Of a stretch of DNA of 60,485 bases, positions 34,916 to 42,800 are shown in pieces. The stretch is from Acidimicrobiales bacterium (GTDB lineage: Bacteria > Actinomycetota > Acidimicrobiia > Acidimicrobiales > Aldehydirespiratoraceae). The translations under genes and the position numbers were made by a program. A model generated the notes under the pieces. The model did not search any database. It saw nothing but the letters and a program-made list of their open reading frames with translations, and was not told the origin of the DNA. The stretch is taken from positions 1 through 60,485 of the forward strand of contig JAJCXZ010000075.1 of the NCBI GenBank assembly GCA_029263175.1, in the 5' to 3' direction. Every line of letters starts with the position of its first letter. Position 1 is the stretch's first letter.

Positions 34916-35602
34916 GTGAGCCGCCGCTACTTCACCCCTGACACGTTTGCCTTCCTGCGAGACCTGGCGGACAACAACGATCGGGTCTGGTTCAACGAAC
35001 ACAAGGAGCGCTACGAATCGTCGGTGCGGCAACCCGCACTCGACTTCATCACCGACTTCGTCGAGCCACTCGAATCGTTGTCGCCGTACTTCGTGGCCGA
35101 CTCCCGCACCGTGGGCGGCTCGCTCTTCCGGATCCATCGCGACACCCGATTCGCCAAGGACAAGACGCCGTACAAGCTCAACACCGGCATGCACTTCCGG
35201 CACGAACGAGCGAAGGATGCGCACTCCCCCGGTTTCTATGTGCACCTCCAGCCCCGGTCGTGTTTCGTAGGGGTCGGGCTCTGGATGCCGGAGCCGAAGG
35301 TGGCGTACCGGATTCGGGCCCACATCGATGAGAACCAGGACGAGTGGATTGCCGCCACCCGCGGCAAGCAGTTCACGTCGATGTACGACCTCGGCGGCGA
35401 CTCGCTGAAGCGTCCGCCGAAGGGATTCGACGCCGAGCACCCGCTGCTCGATGACCTCAAACGAAAGAGCTTCATCGCCACCGGCCCGATCACCCAAACC
35501 GAGATCACAAAGGCCACGTTCCGAGAGGATCTCGCCGAACGGTTCGCGGTCGGCGCGCCCCTCATGAAGTTTCTCTGCGCCGCAGTCGGCGTGAAGTACT
35601 AG
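34916..35602 (+). CDS. DUF2461 (TIGR02453) family protein
   Basis: A 228-residue protein of a widespread family of unknown function. Family features are the start YFTPDTFAFLRDLADNNDRV, then WFNEHKERYE, RIHRDTRFAKDKTPYK and GFYVHLQPRSCFVGVGLW. GTG at 34916 has TACGGT 8 nt upstream, in line with the leaderless starts of this window. A C-type nested palindrome fills the gap to the convergent coxL-like gene. No catalytic residues are established for the family. Confidence 0.88.
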   Translation: MSRRYFTPDTFAFLRDLADNNDRVWFNEHKERYESSVRQPALDFITDFVEPLESLSPYFVADSRTVGGSLFRIHRDTRFAKDKTPYKLNTGMHFRHERAKDAHSPGFYVHLQPRSCFVGVGLWMPEPKVAYRIRAHIDENQDEWIAATRGKQFTSMYDLGGDSLKRPPKGFDAEHPLLDDLKRKSFIATGPITQTEITKATFREDLAERFAVGAPLMKFLCAAVGVKY

Positions 35603-35607
35603 CCCAC

Positions 35608-35664
35608 CCCGAAATTGCTGCGCCTAGCCCACCCCAGAGGTGGAAAACTCCCTGCAATTTCGGG
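35608..35664. repeat. Nested palindromic repeat, copy C2
   Basis: The outer 11-bp stem CCCGAAATTGC (35608-35618)/GCAATTTCGGG (35654-35664) is perfect. The inner stem is CCACC (35629-35633)/GGTGG (35639-35643). It sits exactly between the convergent stops at 35600-35602 and 35665-35667. Confidence 0.85.
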
Positions 35665-37932
35665 TTAGGGGTTCATTGCGTTCCAGACCCGAGCGGGGGT
35701 AGTGGGCATCTCGACGTGGCGCACACCGAGGTGTGACAGCGCGTCGACCACCGCGTTGTGGACGGCCGGCCCGGCGCCGATTGTGCCGGCTTCACCGATG
35801 CCCTTCGCGCCGAGGGGGTTGCGGTTCGTGGGGGTCTCCATGGCGATGCGTTCGAAGCTCGGAACCTCGGCCGCCGATGTGAAGGCGTAGTCCATGAAGT
35901 TGCCGGTGAGCGGGTTGCCCTCGTCGTCGTACACGAACTCCTCCATCAACGTGTGCGCGATGCCGGAAGCGACGCCGCCGTGAACCTGCCCATCGAAGAT
36001 GAGCGGGTTGACGATCGTGCCCGCGTCGTCACAGGCGATGTGACGAAGGACGGTGACCTCGCCGGTATCCCGGTCGATCTCCACGACCGACAGGTGGGCG
36101 CCGAACGGGAAGGTGGCCCCCGTCGGTTGGAAGTCGGTTTCGGCCTTGAGTAGGTCGCCACCGGCCTCGATTTGGGAGGCCACCTCGGCCCAGGTCTTGC
36201 TGATCGATGGTGACCCCGTGACGGCGAAGACGCCAGACGCGACGTCGAGGACGATGTCGGCGGGGTTGGCTTCGAGCAGATCAGCCGCCGCGTTGCGGGC
36301 CTGATTGACGACGAGTTCACTGGCCTCGTGCACGGCTGAGCCGCCGACCTGTAGCGAGCGCGAGCCGCCGGTGCCGCCACCGCGGGCCACCTCGTCGGTG
36401 TCGCCATGGCGCACCTCGATCTTGTCGAACGGGATTCCGGTGACGTCGGCCGCCAGCTGGGCGAATGCCGTGTGGTGGCCCTGGCCGTGCGAGGACGACC
36501 CGGTCAGCACGAGCGCAGAACCATCGGGGCGCACCTCCATGCTGCCAAACTCGCTGGCGCTCATCGGGTTGGTGACCTCCACATAGGTCGACCAGCCGAG
36601 GCCGAGCAGCTTAGCGGTGGGGTCCTCACGACGTCGCTGCTGTTCGGCCCGAAGCCCGTGATAGTCAGCCGCCTCGATCACGAGATCCATGGCCTTGGCG
36701 TACTCACCGCTATCCATCTCGGCACCGGTTTGCGTCTTCAGCGGGAATGCCTCGGGCGGAATGAAGTTGACGCGGCGAACCTCAGCCGGGTCGATGCCGA
36801 TCTCCATCGCGAAGAGATCAAGGATCCGTTCGAGCGGTGTCGTGGCTTCAGGTCGGCCGGCTCCGCGGTAGGCGCCGATCGGCGACGTGTTGGTGACCAC
36901 GGAGTTGGACTGGAAATCGAGCTTCTCGATGGCGTACACGCCGAGAGCCATGATCCGGGTGAACATGGGAAGCACACATCCGATAGTGGGGTAGGCACCA
37001 CCGTCCTGGATGAGATCGATCTTGTAGGTCGAGATCTTGCCGTCTCGAGAGCCGCCCATCTTCAGCTGATACGTCACGGCGCGGGCGTGGGCGAGAGCGA
37101 GCATGCTCTCGGAGCGAGTCTCGGTCCATCGCACGGGTCGACCGAGTTCGCGGCCAACCGCAGCCAACACCATGTCTTCGGGGTAGGCCCCGTTTTTGCC
37201 GCCGAACCCGCCGCCGACATCAGGTGTGATGACATGGACGTCATCGAGCTCGACCCCCATGCCCTTGGCCAGTTCTTCTTTGGTGCGGTGCGGAAACTGG
37301 GTGCAGGCCCACTGGGTGAGCCGTATGCGGCCGTCGGCGTTGGGAGCCCACACCGACACCGCGGATCGAGGTTCCATCGGGGCGACAGACATCCGCGGGT
37401 TGCGCATCTCCAACTCGACGACAACGGCGCAATCATCGAACATCTCAGCGGAGCCGCCGGAGGGCTGCTGCCATGCCAAGTTGGTGCCGGCCGCGGGAAA
37501 GAGCAGCACCTTGTCCTTGATCGACTCGCGCATGTCGACCACCGCGTCGAGCGGTTCGTAGTCGACGAAGACCATCTCCGCGGCATCGACACCCTGGGCC
37601 CGGGTTTCGCTGACGACGGCCGCTATCGGCTCGCCCACGAAGCGAACCCGGTCAGAAGCGAGCCAGGTGCGCAACATGGCCTGGTTCAACATCGGCATGC
37701 CCGGAGGGCGAGCCTCAAGCCCGAGATTGGCAGCGGTGAACACGCCGACGACACCAGGCATTTCGAGCGCGTCTTCCGTCTCGATGCTCAGGATCTCGGC
37801 GTGGGCCATGAGTGAACGAACGAACGTCACGTGGAGCGCATCGGCGGGGCCGACGTCGGCCACGTACTTACCGCCGACGGTGAGGAAGTCAGGATCTTCC
37901 TTACGGATGACGCGGTTGCCAATCATGCTCAT
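35665..37932 (-). CDS. Molybdenum hydroxylase large subunit (CoxL-like, form II/aldehyde oxidase type)
   Basis: A 755-residue molybdopterin-cytosine-dinucleotide-binding subunit. It has GGGFGGK at 240-246, AYRGAGRPEA and the catalytic glutamate motif GAKGIGEAG near the C-terminus. The AYRGAGR loop marks form II (BMS-type) proteins; true form I CO dehydrogenases have AYxCSFR, so CO oxidation is not supported. Normal partners, the FAD-binding medium and [2Fe-2S] small subunits, are not adjacent on either side. Start could be 37932 or, two codons later, 37926; no strong ribosome-binding site is seen. The substrate, perhaps an aldehyde or N-heterocycle, is unknown. Confidence 0.88.
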   Translation of the reverse strand: MSMIGNRVIRKEDPDFLTVGGKYVADVGPADALHVTFVRSLMAHAEILSIETEDALEMPGVVGVFTAANLGLEARPPGMPMLNQAMLRTWLASDRVRFVGEPIAAVVSETRAQGVDAAEMVFVDYEPLDAVVDMRESIKDKVLLFPAAGTNLAWQQPSGGSAEMFDDCAVVVELEMRNPRMSVAPMEPRSAVSVWAPNADGRIRLTQWACTQFPHRTKEELAKGMGVELDDVHVITPDVGGGFGGKNGAYPEDMVLAAVGRELGRPVRWTETRSESMLALAHARAVTYQLKMGGSRDGKISTYKIDLIQDGGAYPTIGCVLPMFTRIMALGVYAIEKLDFQSNSVVTNTSPIGAYRGAGRPEATTPLERILDLFAMEIGIDPAEVRRVNFIPPEAFPLKTQTGAEMDSGEYAKAMDLVIEAADYHGLRAEQQRRREDPTAKLLGLGWSTYVEVTNPMSASEFGSMEVRPDGSALVLTGSSSHGQGHHTAFAQLAADVTGIPFDKIEVRHGDTDEVARGGGTGGSRSLQVGGSAVHEASELVVNQARNAAADLLEANPADIVLDVASGVFAVTGSPSISKTWAEVASQIEAGGDLLKAETDFQPTGATFPFGAHLSVVEIDRDTGEVTVLRHIACDDAGTIVNPLIFDGQVHGGVASGIAHTLMEEFVYDDEGNPLTGNFMDYAFTSAAEVPSFERIAMETPTNRNPLGAKGIGEAGTIGAGPAVHNAVVDALSHLGVRHVEMPTTPARVWNAMNP

Positions 37933-37980
37933 GGGATTGGTGTCTAGCGCAGATTCAACACGTTTCCTGAACTCGTTGGG

Positions 37981-38120
37981 TCAGCGCTTCCAGCTGTTGA
38001 CGAGCAACACGATCGAGTCGACCAACTCCTCGTCGCCGAACAACCGTCGAACTCGTGCAAGGTTGTCCTCCCTCTCGTGATGACGTTGCACGAGTTCATC
38101 AACATTGAAATACGTTCCGG
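37981..38120 (-). pseudogene. Possible C-terminal gene remnant (about 45 codons)
   Basis: The minus frame ends ...YFNVDELVQRHHERE and then DNLARVRRLFGDEELVDS before IVLLVNSWKR and a stop. Composition and the amphipathic pattern look protein-like, and it differs from the arginine/serine-rich shadow frames of this GC-rich DNA. No convincing start codon precedes it and the frame upstream looks non-coding. It may be the tail of a deleted gene or chance. I do not recognise the family. Confidence 0.25.
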
Positions 38121-38164
38121 CTTCTTGGCGTTGGTAGCAGCGCCTACTCCGTGAAGGAACCGAC

Positions 38165-38701
38165 GTGAAAATCCTTGCCATTCCAGCCAGCAACAGCCGC
38201 AATGGCCTCAATCGGCAACTGATCGGCTTTGCCGCTCGGCTTCTGGAAGACGGACTCATCACCGGTGCCGAGGTCGAGATCCTCGATCTCAACGAGTACG
38301 AGCTGCCGATCTACAGCGGCGAACGTGAAGCAGACGGCATTCCCGAGCTGGCCAGACAATTCGTGGAGAAGATCGGGGCGGCCGACGCGGTGATCGTGTC
38401 GTTCGCCGAGCACAACGGCTCCTACTCGGTCGCCTGGAAGAACACCTACGATTGGGCCTCACGCCTCGGCATGCAGGTGTACCAAGGCAAGAAGTTGGCG
38501 CTGCTTGCAACCACCCCCGGTGGACGCGGTGGAGCGCGTGTGCTCGAGAGCGCTACGACGCTTGCGCCGTTCTTCGGCGCCGACCTCGTCGGCAGCCTCT
38601 CGGTACCGAGCTTCCACGACAACTTCGACGCCGACAGCGGCGAACTCGTGAACCCCGAGCTGCGCAGCGAACTGGAATCGCTGCTCTCCAAACTGGGCTG
38701 A
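38165..38701 (+). CDS. NADPH-dependent FMN reductase family protein
   Basis: A 178-residue flavodoxin-like flavoprotein. The phosphate-binding loop is at the N-terminus (ILAIPASNSRNGLNRQL), the middle has DLNEYELPIYSGE, and the flavin ring contacts are in VSFAEHNGSYSVAWKNTYDW. The TTPGGRGGARVL loop is typical of the group. It probably reduces quinones or flavins with NAD(P)H; the physiological acceptor is unknown. GTG at 38165 has an AAGGAA Shine-Dalgarno-like sequence 6 nt upstream. It stands alone, convergent with pckG. Confidence 0.9.
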   Translation: MKILAIPASNSRNGLNRQLIGFAARLLEDGLITGAEVEILDLNEYELPIYSGEREADGIPELARQFVEKIGAADAVIVSFAEHNGSYSVAWKNTYDWASRLGMQVYQGKKLALLATTPGGRGGARVLESATTLAPFFGADLVGSLSVPSFHDNFDADSGELVNPELRSELESLLSKLG

Positions 38702-38717
38702 CCTCCCCTCGAACGGG

Positions 38718-40565
38718 TCAGGTCGGGTCGGGATTCATCTCCCAGTGTTCCGGTGAACGCCACAGTGCCGAGAGCGTGAGGTCGCGAATCGCCCTCATCT
38801 CACTGGGGATCCGGTCATTGAGCCGGATGAACAGTTCGTCGTGGGCGAGGATCTCCTTGTCCCAATCGGCGCGGTCGACCGACATTGCTTTGCGGAAGTC
38901 TGCTTCAGTGAACTCGTCGAGTCCTTTCCAGTTGATGTCGTCGTAGCGGGGCATCCAACCAAGGGGACTCTCGAGACCGTACGCCCGACCGTGCGAGCGC
39001 TCGACGATCCACTGCAGCACACGCATGTTCTCGCCGAACCCCGGCCAGACGAAGCGTCCCTGCTCATCGGTTCGGAACCAATTGACGCCGAAGATTCTCG
39101 GCGGATTGTCGACCACGCGGCCGAACGCCAACCAATGGTTGAAGTAGTCGCCCATGTGGTACCCGGCGAACGGCAGCATTGCGAAGGGATCGCGTCGAAC
39201 GACACCCTGCTCACCGAAGGCCGCCGCGGTGGTCTCAGACCCCATCGTCGCAGCGAGGTACACCCCATGCGCCCAGTTGAACGACTGGTATACGAGCGGC
39301 ATCGTGCCGGAGCGGCGACCACCGAACACGAACGCCTTGATCGGCACACCCTGCGGGTCGTCCCATTGATCATCGATCACCGGGTTCTGGCCGGCGGGTG
39401 CCGTGAAACGTGCATTGGGATGCGCAGCTTTCGTGTCGGACTCTGGTGTCCAGTCCTGTCCCTTCCAATCGATGGCATGGGCGGGCGGATCGCCGTCCAT
39501 GCCTTCCCACCAGATATCGCCCTCGTCGGTGAGCGCCACGTTGGTGAAAATCGTGTTCGAACCGATCGTCTTCATCGCACTCGGATTCGTGGCCATCGAG
39601 GTGCCGGGGGCGACCCCGAAGTATCCGGCCTCCGGATTGATTGCGTACAGCTTCCCGTCCTCGCCGGGTTTGATCCAGGCGATATCGTCGCCAACCGTCG
39701 TGACTTTCCACCCGTCTTCGCTGAACGCGTCTGGTGGTTCGATCATTGCGAAGTTGGTCTTGCCGCAGGCGCTCGGAAATGCAGCGGCAACATAGGTCTT
39801 CTCGCCGCTCGGCTCGGTCACGCCCATGATCAACATGTGCTCGGCGAGCCAGCCCTCGTCACGCGCCATCGTCGACGCGATGCGCAGCGCAAGACACTTC
39901 TTGCCGAGCAGCGCATTACCGCCATAGCCACTGCCATACGACCAGATCGAACGTTCCTCGGGGAAGTGGACGATGTACTTCTCGGTCGGGTTGCAGGGCC
40001 ACGCAACGTCGGCTTCGCCGGGCTCCAGCGGCGCCCCGACGGTGTGCATACACGGCACGAAGTGACCGTCTGCGCCGAGCATGTCGAGAACGGCCGAACC
40101 CATCCGGGTCATGATCTTCATGTTCACCGCGACGTACGCCGAGTCGGAGATCTCGACGCCGATCTGCGCGATCGGTGAGCGCAGCGGACCCATGCTGAAC
40201 GGGATCACGTACATCGTGCGGCCCCGCATCGACCCCTCGAACAGGCCGCCGAGAATCGTCTCCATCTCGGCCGGATCCATCCAGTTGTTCGTCGGGCCGG
40301 CGTCCTCGCGGGTGCGGCTGCAGATGAACGTGCGATCCTCGACTCTGGCAACATCGCTCGGGTCGGAACGAGAGAGGTAGCTGTTGGGCCGCAACTCGTC
40401 GTTCAGCCTGATGAACGTGCCAGCGTCAACCAGCCCCTGCGTCAGCTGGTCGTACTCCTCGTCGGTTCCGTCGCACCAATGAACGTTGGCGGGCTCGCAG
40501 AGTTCGACCATCTCTGCGACCCAGGACCGGAGCTTTTCGTTCTGCAAGTTCGTTGGAGTATCCAT
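38718..40565 (-). CDS. pckG: Phosphoenolpyruvate carboxykinase (GTP)
   Basis: Interconverts oxaloacetate plus GTP and phosphoenolpyruvate plus CO2 plus GDP, for gluconeogenesis or anaplerosis. The 615-residue length suits the GTP family. The kinase-1a loop reads [12 protein letters not shown] with the hyperreactive cysteine, and the metal/substrate regions include [36 protein letters not shown] and [20 protein letters not shown]. The ATG at 40565 begins [12 protein letters not shown] and has TAGGCT 8 nt upstream. An in-frame upstream start at 40619 is less likely. Confidence 0.96.
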   Translation of the reverse strand: MDTPTNLQNEKLRSWVAEMVELCEPANVHWCDGTDEEYDQLTQGLVDAGTFIRLNDELRPNSYLSRSDPSDVARVEDRTFICSRTREDAGPTNNWMDPAEMETILGGLFEGSMRGRTMYVIPFSMGPLRSPIAQIGVEISDSAYVAVNMKIMTRMGSAVLDMLGADGHFVPCMHTVGAPLEPGEADVAWPCNPTEKYIVHFPEERSIWSYGSGYGGNALLGKKCLALRIASTMARDEGWLAEHMLIMGVTEPSGEKTYVAAAFPSACGKTNFAMIEPPDAFSEDGWKVTTVGDDIAWIKPGEDGKLYAINPEAGYFGVAPGTSMATNPSAMKTIGSNTIFTNVALTDEGDIWWEGMDGDPPAHAIDWKGQDWTPESDTKAAHPNARFTAPAGQNPVIDDQWDDPQGVPIKAFVFGGRRSGTMPLVYQSFNWAHGVYLAATMGSETTAAAFGEQGVVRRDPFAMLPFAGYHMGDYFNHWLAFGRVVDNPPRIFGVNWFRTDEQGRFVWPGFGENMRVLQWIVERSHGRAYGLESPLGWMPRYDDINWKGLDEFTEADFRKAMSVDRADWDKEILAHDELFIRLNDRIPSEMRAIRDLTLSALWRSPEHWEMNPDPT

Positions 40566-40692
40566 TCCCAGCGAGCCTACATTTGCCCGCGGGGCCAGAT
40601 CCCCACCGGCGACCGGCATTGCCAGGTTTGCAGCCCCGATCTACGTCGGGACGTTGGGCCCTTGCCGAGCATTGATCACGTCATGAAAAGTC

Positions 40693-41118
40693 ATGGCCGT
40701 GAAGAACAAACCAAAGTTGGTCGACGTCATGTCAGCCGAACCGATCACGGTTCAGCTGGGCCAGGCGATTTCAGACGTGTACGAACTGCTCCAGGAGCTG
40801 CCGATTCATCACGTGCCCGTTGTCGATGGCCGAACGCCGGTCGGGATGATCTCGGCAACCGACATCTTGAAACTCGTCTACGACATCGAGGGTCACGATG
40901 AGCACATGCTTCGGTCCTTTCTCGACCATCAGTTCACGCTCGAGGACGCCATGTCCACTGATCTCATCACCACCAGGAGTGATCAGCCCCTGCACGTTGT
41001 GGTTGATCACATGGCATTTGGGGATCTGCACTCCGTCCTGGTGACCAACGACGACGGCGAACTCGTCGGCATCGTCACCAGCACGGACTTGATCCGACTG
41101 CTGCGAGAGCTGTTGTAG
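40693..41118 (+). CDS. Tandem CBS-domain protein
   Basis: A 141-residue protein consisting of a Bateman pair. CBS 1 (about 9-62) has VMSAEPITVQLGQAISDVYE and a HHVPVVDGRTPVGMISATDI motif; CBS 2 (about 80-138) has AMSTDLITTRSDQPLHVVVD and GELVGIVTSTDLIRLL. Such stand-alone pairs bind adenine nucleotides and regulate partners. The preceding 127-bp gap shows no clear ribosome-binding site. The partner is unknown and the convergent carbonic anhydrase need not be related. Confidence 0.88.
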   Translation: MAVKNKPKLVDVMSAEPITVQLGQAISDVYELLQELPIHHVPVVDGRTPVGMISATDILKLVYDIEGHDEHMLRSFLDHQFTLEDAMSTDLITTRSDQPLHVVVDHMAFGDLHSVLVTNDDGELVGIVTSTDLIRLLRELL

Positions 41119-41161
41119 ATCACCAGCGGCACCAGGACGGGAGGCTGATTCCCGTCCCGAC

Positions 41162-41671
41162 TCAGACAGGGTGGAGCAGGCCGTCGGTGACGTCGTAGAC
41201 GAAGCCGGTGATGTGCTCTTTGTGGGCGATGAACGGCGTGGCCAGCAGGCGTTGGATCGACTGCCGGGTATCGACGTAGGGGTCCGAGAACGACTCGAGC
41301 GCCCACCAGGGTTTGAGCCCGAGCTCGGCTTCCATCTCTGCTTTGAACACGTCCTCGGACACTCGTTGGAGTCCACAGTCGGTGTGGTGGACGAGGATGA
41401 TCTCGCGCGTACCGAGGAAGCGCTGTGACATGACCAGCGAGCGGATCACGTCGTCAGTGATCACGCCACCCGCGTTGCGGATGATGTGAGCCTCGCCGGG
41501 CTGAAGGCCGAGGATCTTGAACGTGTCCATGCGGGAGTCCATGCAGCCAACAACCGCCAACTGGCGCGTGGGGGCGACCTGAAGCTCTCCGGCGTCGAAC
41601 CCTTCAGCTCCTTCTCGATTGAGAGCGACCAACTCGTCGACACTTGGACTGAAGTGTTTGTCTGCCACGGC
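41162..41671 (-). CDS. Beta-class carbonic anhydrase
   Basis: Reversible hydration of CO2 with an active-site zinc. The 169-residue product has the zinc ligands Cys42 and Asp44 in VVGCMDSRMD, then His95 and Cys98 in VHHTDCG. IRNAGGVITDDVIRSL is the family's central helix. Start at GTG 41671 is inferred from TATCGT 7 nt upstream; longer versions would run into the promoter of the divergent membrane gene. The conserved Asp-Arg pair (D44-R46) is intact, so the enzyme should be active. Confidence 0.92.
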   Translation of the reverse strand, partial: AVADKHFSPSVDELVALNREGAEGFDAGELQVAPTRQLAVVGCMDSRMDTFKILGLQPGEAHIIRNAGGVITDDVIRSLVMSQRFLGTREIILVHHTDCGLQRVSEDVFKAEMEAELGLKPWWALESFSDPYVDTRQSIQRLLATPFIAHKEHITGFVYDVTDGLLHPV

Positions 41672-41722
41672 AACGACGATATCTGCCTGGGCGCCGCGGT
41701 TTGTGCTGACTACCGTGGGCGG

Positions 41723-42286
41723 GTGACCACCGATGGCGAACCGCGACTCAAGATTCGTTGGCAGGATCGACAGCGGGTGTTCCAAGCACGGGTGCTGACC
41801 CAGGCCGATATCGACGTCGACCTCCGCACATACCGCACGTTCAAGGGCTCACCGCTCGGTCGGCCTCGACCAGCAACCTCGCGTCCCGAGCGCGCCTTCG
41901 TCGTCGTGATCGCCACGATCGCGATCGTCGCGGCGCTCATGCTCGGCGCTGCTCCACGCGAGCTTGCCGCAGGAGTCGCCGGACTCGGCGGCGGCATGGC
42001 CCTGGTAGCCGGGCTGGCGGGGCCAGATCCGCGCCAGGTCATCGTGCCGTCGGAGCCCCTCCTCGCGATCTACGCGCGGAGAGTGGCGCGGGGCGATCTC
42101 CCCCAGGCCGTCACCCGGATCACCGACGCAGAGATGGCTCGCCTCGGGTCCCACGGCTATGGATCACTCGTCGGCACGGCCCGCCCCGGAGGCACGCTCG
42201 GCATCTTTGTCGACGACTATCTCGTCTGGGCGCGCACCCCGCCACGAAGCGGGATACAGCTCGACCCGCCATTCGGAATGGGTTAG
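41723..42286 (+). CDS. Hypothetical membrane protein with two adjacent hydrophobic helices
   Basis: A 187-residue protein, family not recognised. After a basic N-terminal 70 residues there are two close hydrophobic stretches (FVVVIATIAIVAALMLGA and LAAGVAGLGGGMALVAGLAG) with a short turn, then a soluble C-terminal domain of about 80 residues with RITDAEMARLGSHGYGSLVG. GTG at 41723 is preceded by TACCGT with a 6-nt gap, matching other leaderless starts. It is divergent from the carbonic anhydrase gene and convergent with a flavin reductase gene. Confidence 0.65.
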   Translation: MTTDGEPRLKIRWQDRQRVFQARVLTQADIDVDLRTYRTFKGSPLGRPRPATSRPERAFVVVIATIAIVAALMLGAAPRELAAGVAGLGGGMALVAGLAGPDPRQVIVPSEPLLAIYARRVARGDLPQAVTRITDAEMARLGSHGYGSLVGTARPGGTLGIFVDDYLVWARTPPRSGIQLDPPFGMG

Positions 42287-42299
42287 GGCCGGCTGCGTC

Positions 42300-42791
42300 C
42301 TAGTGGCGCTTGACGCCGCCGTACTTCATGCGTGTGTCATCCATCGATGCCGATCGTTTGTCGTCAGCGTTGATGGCCGCAGCCACGAGCTCGCCGACGA
42401 ACAGTGTGTGGGTACCGAGGTCCAGGGTGTGGCGCACTTCGCAGTCCATCCACGCGATCGCCTCATCGAAGACCGGGGCGCCTGTGGCGGCTTCGCTGAC
42501 AGCTCGACCGTTCAAGGCGCCGTCTTGGTAGGACGCCGGCTTGGAGAACTTCACGAAGACACGGGTGTCATCGCTGTCCCAGAGGTTGACGGTGAAGCAA
42601 CCGCCGGCGGAGATCAGCCGATGGGTCACGGCGGAATTGTCGACGCCGACTCCGATCAGCACCGGCTCCATCGACAGCTGAGAAATCCAGCTGGTCGTCA
42701 TGGCGTTGCGTTCATCACCCGCCCGCGAGCCGACCAGAGCCAGCGCATTCGGGATCTTCCACGTGATCCGGTTGATCAGCTCATCATCCAT
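42300..42791 (-). CDS. Flavin reductase-like FMN-binding protein
   Basis: A 163-residue split-barrel flavoprotein of the flavin reductase family. Features are ITWKIPNALALVGSRAGDE, MTTSWISQLSMEPVLIGVGV, the CFTVNLW strand and DCEVRHTLDLGTHTLFVGEL. It probably transfers hydride to flavin, or serves as the reductase of a two-component monooxygenase, though no oxygenase is adjacent. It starts 9 nt after the HyuA-type gene on the same strand, so it is probably in one operon with it. Confidence 0.88.
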   Translation of the reverse strand: MDDELINRITWKIPNALALVGSRAGDERNAMTTSWISQLSMEPVLIGVGVDNSAVTHRLISAGGCFTVNLWDSDDTRVFVKFSKPASYQDGALNGRAVSEAATGAPVFDEAIAWMDCEVRHTLDLGTHTLFVGELVAAAINADDKRSASMDDTRMKYGGVKRH

Positions 42792-42800
42792 GGTCTTTCC

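Noticed and set aside
36406-37815. A 469-codon plus-strand frame
   Set aside because: Antisense to the coxL-like gene; no motif or ribosome-binding site.
35665-37932. Aerobic CO dehydrogenase operon
   Set aside because: The active-site loop is AYRGAGR (form II) and the small and medium subunits are absent.
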